The notes under the pieces: model-generated
What the model was told of the DNA's origin: nothing
Databases searched by the model: none
Seen by the model: only the letters and a program-made list of their open reading frames with translations
Part shown: one piece after another, positions 6,136-10,669 of the stretch
Layout: each line of letters starts with the position of its first letter
Numbering within the stretch: the stretch's first letter is position 1
Translations under genes and position numbers: made by a program
Source of the DNA: SZAS-103 sp043747745
Lineage (GTDB): Bacteria; Pseudomonadota; Gammaproteobacteria; Xanthomonadales; Xanthomonadaceae
Assembly (NCBI GenBank): GCA_043747745.1
Contig: JAYTOP010000064.1
Coordinates: forward strand, 1-10,669
Direction: 5' to 3'
Length of the DNA: 10,669 nucleotides

Positions 6136-7115
6136 ATACCGCGACTGCTCCGTCTCCTGCCGATCTTCGGCTCACCGATTTGCGCCCGACGCCCGACGCC
6201 ATCGCCCGTGACGCGCTCGCCGGATTGTCGCGCACACCCAAGCGGCTACCGTCGAAATATTTCTACGATGCGCGCGGTTCGCGGCTGTTCGAGGCCATCA
6301 CGCGCTTGCCGGAGTACTACCTCACGCGCACAGAGATCGCGCTGATGGAATCGCGCATGGCGGACATTGCTTCCGCAGTCGGTTCCCACACGCATGTCAT
6401 CGAATACGGCAGCGGGAGTGGGCGCAAGACGCGGATGCTGCTCGATGCGCTGGCCCATCCGGTCGCCTATACGCCGATCGAGATCTCGCGCACCGCATTG
6501 CTCGCCAGCGTGCAGCACCTCGGCGACGCGTTTCCCGCGATCGAGATGCTGCCGGTTTGCGCGGATTTCACCCATGCGGTCCGGCTGCCGGCACCGACGC
6601 GTCGTGCGATGCGCACGCTGGTGTTTTTCCCCGGCTCCACACTCGGCAACTTCAGCAACGACGAAGCCGTGGCGCTGTTGCGCGCGATGCGCGCCACGAT
6701 GGGCGATCGCGGCGCCGCGCTGATCGGCATCGATCTGCAAAAGGACGTGGCGCTGATGGAAGCCGCCTACAACGACGCGGCCGGCGTGACAGCCGAGTTC
6801 ACGCTCAACCTGCTGGTGCGGCTCAATCGCGAGATCGGCAGCGACTTCGATCCGGGTGGTTTTCGCCATCGCGCGAGGTACAACCGCGATGCCGGGCGTA
6901 TCGAGACGTTCCTGGTGAGCGAACGTGAGCAGGCCGTTGGAGTCGGCCGGAGGATGTTCCGATTTGCGGCAGGTGAGGCGATGCAGGTCGAATACAGCCA
7001 CAAATACACCGATCCAGGATTTACCCAGCTCGCCGCACTGGCTGGTCTTCGCGTGGTGGATGGGTGGAACGACCCGCGAGACTGGTTCGGAATCCGCCTG
7101 GTTGCGCCTGCATGA
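6132..7115 (+). CDS. egtD: EgtD, L-histidine N-alpha-methyltransferase
   Basis: This 327-aa SAM-dependent enzyme trimethylates the alpha-amino group of histidine to give hercynine, the first step of ergothioneine synthesis. The motifs are PSKYFYDARGSRLFEAIT (40-57), PEYYLTRTE (60-68), SAM loop IEYGSGSGRKTRMLL (90-104), FFPGSTLGNF (165-174) with the substrate-contacting asparagine, and VEYSHKYT (286-293) with the Glu-x-Ser pair that binds the imidazole in mycobacterial EgtD. Length matches the family. Its ATG overlaps the egtB stop by 4 bases, so the two are translationally coupled and should be made in step. A GAAGGAGAGG string directly after the stop resembles a ribosome binding site, but no convincing gene follows on this strand. 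Confidence 0.96.
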   Translation: MNTATAPSPADLRLTDLRPTPDAIARDALAGLSRTPKRLPSKYFYDARGSRLFEAITRLPEYYLTRTEIALMESRMADIASAVGSHTHVIEYGSGSGRKTRMLLDALAHPVAYTPIEISRTALLASVQHLGDAFPAIEMLPVCADFTHAVRLPAPTRRAMRTLVFFPGSTLGNFSNDEAVALLRAMRATMGDRGAALIGIDLQKDVALMEAAYNDAAGVTAEFTLNLLVRLNREIGSDFDPGGFRHRARYNRDAGRIETFLVSEREQAVGVGRRMFRFAAGEAMQVEYSHKYTDPGFTQLAALAGLRVVDGWNDPRDWFGIRLVAPA

Positions 7116-7238
7116 AGGAGAGGAAAGGACACGGCCATTGCTATCGGCCAAGTCCCGCGCCATATCGGCGTTCGAGTCCTGCCGACGATCCGTTCTACCG
7201 ATAGGCTCACATCGCTATCGGCAAGGGGCGCATAGAAA
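7116..7238. other. Region after egtD, no gene
   Basis: No supported gene is seen. CCGATAG (7198-7204) and CTATCGG (7215-7221) form a 7-bp stem with a 10-nt loop and no T tract after it; a further GCTATCGGC at 7139-7147 could compete for the same arm. An ATG at 7112 overlapping the egtD stop opens only a 30-codon frame without family character. Transcription from egtD probably ends in this stretch. Confidence 0.5.
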
Positions 7239-7265
7239 AAGCGCCGACCCGCTGGGACGGCGCTT
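7234..7265 (-). terminator. Intrinsic terminator for leftward transcription
   Basis: Read on the minus strand, AAGCGCCG (rc of 7258-7265), an 11-nt loop that can itself pair CCC with GGG, and CGGCGCTT (rc of 7239-7246) make a GC-rich 8-bp stem running straight into TTTTTC. This is a classical rho-independent terminator for leftward transcripts, such as the CPBP/cupin operon. On the plus strand the tract after the stem is CAGTTG, so it would end egtBD transcripts poorly. Confidence 0.8.
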
Positions 7266-7549
7266 CAGTTGATGTGCACGGACGAACCGATACCGCGAGT
7301 TAATGGCCGCGCGAGTTGCGGTCCAGCCAAGGTATCAAACTGCACATGGCGAATCCGTACACCCACCGCATTGCCTATGACCTTGAGCATCGGGTTCTCG
7401 GGAGCCAGGCACAAAGCCTTCCATCCGGCCTTCCATGCAGCGTACCGGTCGAAGTGATCAGGGCGCCGAATTGCAATGATCGGTCGGCCGCTCGCGACAA
7501 CACCTGTTGTCGATGACGCGAAGGGCAGTGGTCGGCCAGCAGCGGACAT
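7265..7549 (-). CDS. Doubtful 94-aa ORF before the terminator
   Basis: The frame ends (IGSSVHIN, stop 7265-7267) exactly at the foot of the terminator stem, which is the position a real gene would have. The middle is plausible protein (HFDRYAAWKAGWKALCLAPENP). Against this, the first 10 codons fall within a scattered repeat sequence (7541-7555), there is no clear ribosome binding site, and I recognise no family. It may be a decayed gene, or untranslated 3' sequence of the cupin transcript, whose stop lies 30 bp upstream. Confidence 0.3.
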   Translation of the reverse strand: MSAAGRPLPFASSTTGVVASGRPIIAIRRPDHFDRYAAWKAGWKALCLAPENPMLKVIGNAVGVRIRHVQFDTLAGPQLARPLTRGIGSSVHIN

Positions 7550-7579
7550 TGGAATCCGAACGACCCAAGTCTGACTTGG

Positions 7580-7981
7580 TTAGTCGAATTCACGCGAGCG
7601 TGCATTGCTCGGGACCGGGCGGAGTTGTTCCGCCAATGTGCGCGTCTTTTCGTTCACGACCGTGCCGGTGTGAAGCGTCGATTTTCGCTCGATGAGCATG
7701 ATCAGGCACTCGTCCGGTGCGCTGGGGTTGTGTCGCGTGCCGGCGGGCACGACGAACAGATCGCCTTCATTGAGGACCACCGGCCCCGCTTCCATGTCGA
7801 TGCGCAAGCAGCCTTTCAGGACAACGAAAAGCTCGTCTTCGCTCTCGTGGTTATGCCAGCCGATCGTGCTCTGGACTTTGGCGACCTTGACGTAGTTCTG
7901 GTCGAGTTCGGCAATGACGCGCTGCGACCAATGTTCGGTCAGTGATGCGGCGATGCCGCGTGGCGATAAGGCTTCAGGCAT
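7580..7981 (-). CDS. Single-domain cupin protein
   Basis: This 133-aa protein is a small single-domain cupin (Cupin_2 type). Motif 1 is GWHNHESEDELFVVLKG (41-57), giving metal ligands H43, H45 and E50. Motif 2 is GDLFVVPAGTRH (73-84), giving H84. The first 35 residues lead into the barrel and the C-terminal 35 residues are polar. The metal site is complete, so it could be a metal-binding enzyme or a ligand-binding protein; the substrate cannot be told. Its ATG overlaps the 3' end of the upstream CPBP gene by 8 bases (7974-7981), and GGAAG within that gene can serve as ribosome binding site. The two are therefore probably one operon read leftward. Confidence 0.88.
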   Translation of the reverse strand: MPEALSPRGIAASLTEHWSQRVIAELDQNYVKVAKVQSTIGWHNHESEDELFVVLKGCLRIDMEAGPVVLNEGDLFVVPAGTRHNPSAPDECLIMLIERKSTLHTGTVVNEKTRTLAEQLRPVPSNARSREFD

Positions 7982-8885
7982 GACGGGCTTCCGGTTGCAG
8001 TGGCTTCAGCGTATCGACACGCCGTGCCGCGCCGCCGATGAGACGATTCTTTCGCTTGGCCCAGTACAGCATGGCAGCGACGGTGACCGCGAGCATGACG
8101 ATCGTGACGATGGAGCTTTCTGGACCGAACAAACCTCCTGTCAGCCAGACCGGGCCGCGATACTCGCCAACCATCGGTGCCATGCGACGCCAGTCTTCAA
8201 TGCCTGACAGCGGCAATCCGGAGAGGATGATCGTGAAGTTCCACGCAGCGTGATTCGCTGCGGCGGCCCAGAGGTTGCGCGAAAGCACGAACACGAGGGT
8301 CCAGAGTGCGCCGGTCAAGGTTACCGACACGATCATCGTGACCAGTTCCTGCATGCTGGCGCGGCCCTCGATATTTTCGAGATGACCGAGCGCGAAAATC
8401 ACGGACTGCAGACACAATGCCGGGACGGTGCCCCAGGCGGCTTCTAGGATGCGGAAAAGGATGCAGCGGTAGGCGATTTCTTCCAGGGTCGCGGCAATCA
8501 CGATCAGACCGGCGATGCCGAGCAGGCCGTGCTGCAGTCCATGGTAGGCGGTGATCTCATACGCCCCGAGCGCAAGCACCAACAGCATCGAAATCGCCAT
8601 CAGCAGGCCGCCGGATGCGCCGCCGAGCATGATCGCGAGCGTCGCGGGGCGCAGTTCACTGGCATTGCGGTCTTCGACAATGCGGACGTAGGCCCAGTAA
8701 GCCAGCACGGCGGAAACGATAATGCCGGTCCGCCGCACCAGGCTCGTGACGGAGTCGTCGGGATGGAATATGGCCTGTAGCCCCGGCAGCAACAGCATGC
8801 GGACAAACAGCACGGCACCGAACAGGGCGGCGAACGCCAAGAGCAGTTTCTTAGTAACGGCTATCACGAGCCGGAAATGGTGCAC
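7974..8885 (-). CDS. CPBP-family intramembrane metalloprotease
   Basis: This is a hydrophobic 303-aa integral membrane protein with about eight membrane segments by eye. The three CPBP (CAAX protease and bacteriocin-processing, formerly Abi) motifs are present in order: LEEIAYRCILF (134-144) with E135, E136 and R140; FALGH (164-168) with H168; and NHAAWN (211-216) with H212 and N216. The family cleaves peptide substrates within the membrane, as in prenyl-protein or bacteriocin processing. No prenylation target or bacteriocin is seen nearby. GTG 8883-8885 is preferred because CAGGAGC (rc of 8891-8897) lies 6 nt upstream; ATG 8907-8909 or 8949-8951 would lengthen it by 8 or 22 residues. It is followed by the overlapping cupin gene and is divergent from the LysR gene. 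Confidence 0.88.
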   Translation of the reverse strand: MHHFRLVIAVTKKLLLAFAALFGAVLFVRMLLLPGLQAIFHPDDSVTSLVRRTGIIVSAVLAYWAYVRIVEDRNASELRPATLAIMLGGASGGLLMAISMLLVLALGAYEITAYHGLQHGLLGIAGLIVIAATLEEIAYRCILFRILEAAWGTVPALCLQSVIFALGHLENIEGRASMQELVTMIVSVTLTGALWTLVFVLSRNLWAAAANHAAWNFTIILSGLPLSGIEDWRRMAPMVGEYRGPVWLTGGLFGPESSIVTIVMLAVTVAAMLYWAKRKNRLIGGAARRVDTLKPLQPEARHA

Positions 8886-9063
8886 GGTAAGCTCCTGCGT
8901 CTGTCCCATAGATGACCGGGATATCGCGACGCGGGATAGCCCGAGTCGCAACCCGTGTCCCGCATTCTAGGTCAGTCAATAATGCACGCACATGGACATA
9001 TCGGCATGACTATCATGCATAATTGCATGCGAACAATCACACAACGTCGGCAGCCGATTTCGC
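8886..9063. promoter_or_regulatory. Divergent control region between CPBP/cupin and lysR
   Basis: This region holds a perfect inverted repeat, CATGCA-TAAT-TGCATG (9014-9029), in a locally AT-rich patch. LysR-type regulators usually bind dyad sites of this size between themselves and a divergent target, so this is the best candidate operator. TTGACT (rc of 8975-8980) is a possible leftward -35 element, but a matching -10 is not clear. Confidence 0.5.
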
Positions 9064-9915
9064 ATGGAATGGAGCGATTTACGCATCTTTCTGGCCATTG
9101 CCAGGGAAGGAACGCTGGGTGCCGCCGCCCGGAAACTGGCGCAGACGCAGCCAACCATGGGTCGACGATTGCGCGTCCTGGAAGACGCGCTCGGACACAA
9201 ACTTTTCCAGCGGACCAAGGACGGTTTCGTCCTAACCGACGAAGGCTCCACCCTGATGGGTCATGCCGAACGCATGGAAGGGGAAGCGCTCGCAATTGAG
9301 CGTCGGCTTGCGGGGCAAACGCAGCAACTCGAAGGCCTGCTGCGAATCACCTCGTCGGATTGGTTCGGCGCACATATCCTCACGCCGGTGCTTGCGGAGT
9401 TTTCTATCCTGCATCCTCAGGTCACGATCGAGTTGCTGACGGATGCGCGCTTCCTGAGCCTTTCCCGTCGCGAGGCCGATGTGGCGTTCCGCATCAGGCC
9501 GTTCGATGAGCCTGACGTCGTCTCACGAAAGTTGTTGCACATGCGCTATGGCGCCTACTTGCGCCGGGGAATCGCCCATCCGATGGCGGGCGATGGCACC
9601 GGCAGTGCGTTGCTGGCGCTGGACTCCGCGTTCGCAGGGGCACCCGACGACAGCTGGCTGCAAACGATGTTGCCGAAAGCGCGCACGGTTTTCCGCAGCA
9701 ATAGCCGCGACGTGCAGGCCAGGATGTGCGCTCACGGTGTGGGTATTGCGGTACTGCCGATTCCGTTGGCTGATGCCACCGCTGGCATCGAACAGATCGA
9801 CTTGGGCACCGAGCCGCCAGGCCGTGATACATGGGTCGGCTATCACCGGGATCTGCGTCGGCTGGCTCGCCTTCGGACATTGCTTGATCTGGTGATCGCG
9901 CGGCTTGCGAACTGA
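9064..9915 (+). CDS. LysR-family transcriptional regulator
   Basis: This 283-aa protein has a typical N-terminal winged helix-turn-helix: MEWSDLRIFLAIAREGTLGA, then AAARKLAQTQPTMGRRLRVL (20-39), then LGHKLFQRTKDGFVLTDEG. It is joined by a linker helix (about 60-90) to a periplasmic-binding-like effector domain: LLRITSSDWFGAHILTPVLA, a central HPQVTIELLTD, and AHGVGIAVLPIPLAD late in the domain. Length is slightly below the family norm of about 300. The effector is unknown. Divergence from the CPBP-cupin pair suggests it controls those genes, by the usual LysR arrangement. The ribosome binding site is weak; ATG 9064 is kept because the helix-turn-helix begins at once. Confidence 0.93.
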   Translation: MEWSDLRIFLAIAREGTLGAAARKLAQTQPTMGRRLRVLEDALGHKLFQRTKDGFVLTDEGSTLMGHAERMEGEALAIERRLAGQTQQLEGLLRITSSDWFGAHILTPVLAEFSILHPQVTIELLTDARFLSLSRREADVAFRIRPFDEPDVVSRKLLHMRYGAYLRRGIAHPMAGDGTGSALLALDSAFAGAPDDSWLQTMLPKARTVFRSNSRDVQARMCAHGVGIAVLPIPLADATAGIEQIDLGTEPPGRDTWVGYHRDLRRLARLRTLLDLVIARLAN

Positions 9916-10042
9916 ACATCGGGCAGGTAGAGAACCGCGCATGTCTGCTTTGGGTCGGGAACGGCCCGTCAGCACCGGGTCGATTTCAGAAGTTCGCTCT
10001 GATCGGAATCGGCACCTTGATCATGACGAACCGGCGCGCTGA
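9916..10042. other. Convergent intergenic region with a scattered repeat fragment
   Basis: This lies between the stop of the LysR gene and the stop of the leftward 49-aa gene. It contains ATGTCTGCTTTGGGTCGGGA (9941-9960), which resembles a short intergenic repeat seen in other parts of this window as ATGTCCGCT. No terminator with a T tract was found. Confidence 0.4.
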
Positions 10043-10192
10043 TCACACATTTCCAGCGCACGCAATGACGATTTCTGTCATGTGCAGGTGAGCAGCCAAG
10101 TCCGGATCCGCTTCCACTAAGGCCAGAGTCTTCGCGCGCAGCCCTTCCTCTTCCGCATGAAGGGAGATCAGGCTTTCAGGAAGTTTTTCCAT
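10043..10192 (-). CDS. Hypothetical 49-aa acidic protein
   Basis: I do not recognise this protein. The frame starts at ATG 10190-10192 with AGGGGTGA just upstream, overlapping the stop codon of the preceding 119-aa gene; only 10 nt separate the two. The sequence runs MEKLPESLISLHAEEEG, then LRAKTLALVEADPDLAAHLH, and ends TEIVIACAGNV. It is rich in Glu, Ala and Leu, is probably largely helical, and has no signal peptide or membrane segment. The good ribosome binding site and tight spacing favour a real, co-translated small protein. An immunity-type or antitoxin-type partner is one possibility, but nothing in it proves this. Confidence 0.6.
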   Translation of the reverse strand: MEKLPESLISLHAEEEGLRAKTLALVEADPDLAAHLHMTEIVIACAGNV

Positions 10193-10202
10193 CGCATCAC
10201 CC

Positions 10203-10562
10203 CTACAGCTTGTCGGTGTTGGTTCGCGGAACGCTGTTCAAGAAGTCGCCGAGAAAGCCGAGCGAGTTGGACCAAGCCGCATCGGCTTCCTCGCGCGTTG
10301 GCAGGTGGTACGTGTTGAGGAAGATGGAGCAAGTGAACCCTGCAGCGTCGTCTCGCTCGTGGAATATGACCGGCTCCAGTTCCCAGGCGAATTGGACCAT
10401 GGTCGGAAACTCGCACACGTGCAGCCCGCGATCGAACTGGAAAAACAATGGGAAATAGTTGGTCGCGTCGGCAATCAAGTTTCTGGAGTTGAGCGCGAAT
10501 TCCACATACCCAGAATCCCGGAAGCCGGCCGTTTCGTCGACGTGTGCGCTTACGCAGCCCAC
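10203..10562 (-). CDS. Hypothetical 119-aa protein, possibly 5'-truncated
   Basis: I do not recognise the family, but the residues look like a folded soluble protein with many aromatics: YFPLFFQFDRGLHVCEFPTM, FAWELEPVIFHERDDAAGFT, FLNTYHLPTREEADAAW. The start given is GTG 10560-10562, only 8 bp inside the right inverted repeat boundary. Upstream the frame meets TGA within the repeat after GGC CTG TTT TCG, so no ATG is available. The protein lacks an obvious N-terminal beginning, and the true start may have been cut off by the rearrangement that created the repeat junction. TGAGG (10573-10577, rc) is a poorly spaced ribosome binding site. It is followed after 10 nt by the 49-aa gene. Confidence 0.6.
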   Translation of the reverse strand: MGCVSAHVDETAGFRDSGYVEFALNSRNLIADATNYFPLFFQFDRGLHVCEFPTMVQFAWELEPVIFHERDDAAGFTCSIFLNTYHLPTREEADAAWSNSLGFLGDFLNSVPRTNTDKL

Positions 10563-10570
10563 CGAAAACA

Positions 10571-10669
10571 GGCCTCACAAGTTCCGCAGCTAATCACGCA
10601 AGTCTTTGATTTGTCTACCGCGATGCGGTCAAAAATGTCACTACACGGTGGCTTTGGGGTTGGCCAGCT
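10571..10669. repeat. Right terminal inverted repeat, 99 bp
   Basis: This is a perfect reverse complement of bases 1-99. The 119-aa gene begins directly inside it, so in this copy the repeat occupies the position of that gene's 5' control region. In the left copy the repeat leads instead into non-coding debris. The identity with no mismatches over 99 bp implies a recent duplication, active homogenisation, or a single physical sequence counted twice by the assembler. Confidence 0.95.

Noticed and set aside
7112..7204. 30-codon frame overlapping the egtD stop
   Set aside because: The good-looking GAAGGAGAGG lies after its ATG rather than before it, and the peptide has no recognisable features.
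1..10669. Arrangement as an integron cassette array
   Set aside because: The end repeats are inverted rather than direct, no integron-type integrase signature was seen, and no complete attC fold could be built by eye.
1..10669. CRISPR arrays, tRNA or rRNA genes
   Set aside because: No regularly spaced direct repeats, no tRNA cloverleaf with the GGTTCGA-type arm, and no rRNA core sequence were found on either strand.

Overview
The window is a GC-rich stretch from a proteobacterium. Codon use, the FMN-reductase/lyase/egtBD neighbourhood and the short integrase all resemble Xanthomonadaceae or Rhodanobacteraceae (the Lysobacter/Luteimonas/Dokdonella range). That placement rests on recalled protein resemblance, not on a search.

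The outermost 99 bases at each end are perfect reverse complements (1-99 and 10571-10669) and identity stops sharply at base 100. This is either a real inverted repeat bounding a 10.5 kb segment or an assembly-graph overlap, since 99 is a common k-mer length.

The left accessory part (100-2412) holds relics of mobile DNA. There is an IS21-like end with two spaced repeats. A parDE toxin-antitoxin operon has an intact antitoxin but an amber codon in the toxin. A short tyrosine recombinase has an 8-bp unit present three times, which shifts its reading frame just after the catalytic tyrosine; a perfect 13-bp hairpin follows. A small minus-strand ORF carries paired CxxC knuckles. Base composition is more mixed here than in the core.

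The core (2413-7115) is metabolic. A flavodoxin-fold NAD(P)H:FMN oxidoreductase is convergent with a class V aminotransferase-fold PLP enzyme. That enzyme is divergent from egtB, which overlaps egtD by 4 bases. EgtD trimethylates histidine to hercynine, EgtB joins hercynine to a thiol substrate through an O2-dependent sulfoxide, and the PLP enzyme is a plausible C-S lyase for the last step. No egtC or egtA is present, which hints at cysteine as the EgtB sulfur donor or at unlinked genes.

The right part (7116-9915) contains a terminator facing leftward transcription and a doubtful small ORF. It also holds a CPBP-family membrane protease gene overlapped by a cupin gene, and a divergent LysR-type regulator with a palindrome between them. 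The far right (9916-10570) has an unrecognised two-gene leftward module, 119 aa plus 49 aa, whose upstream end runs straight into the right inverted repeat.
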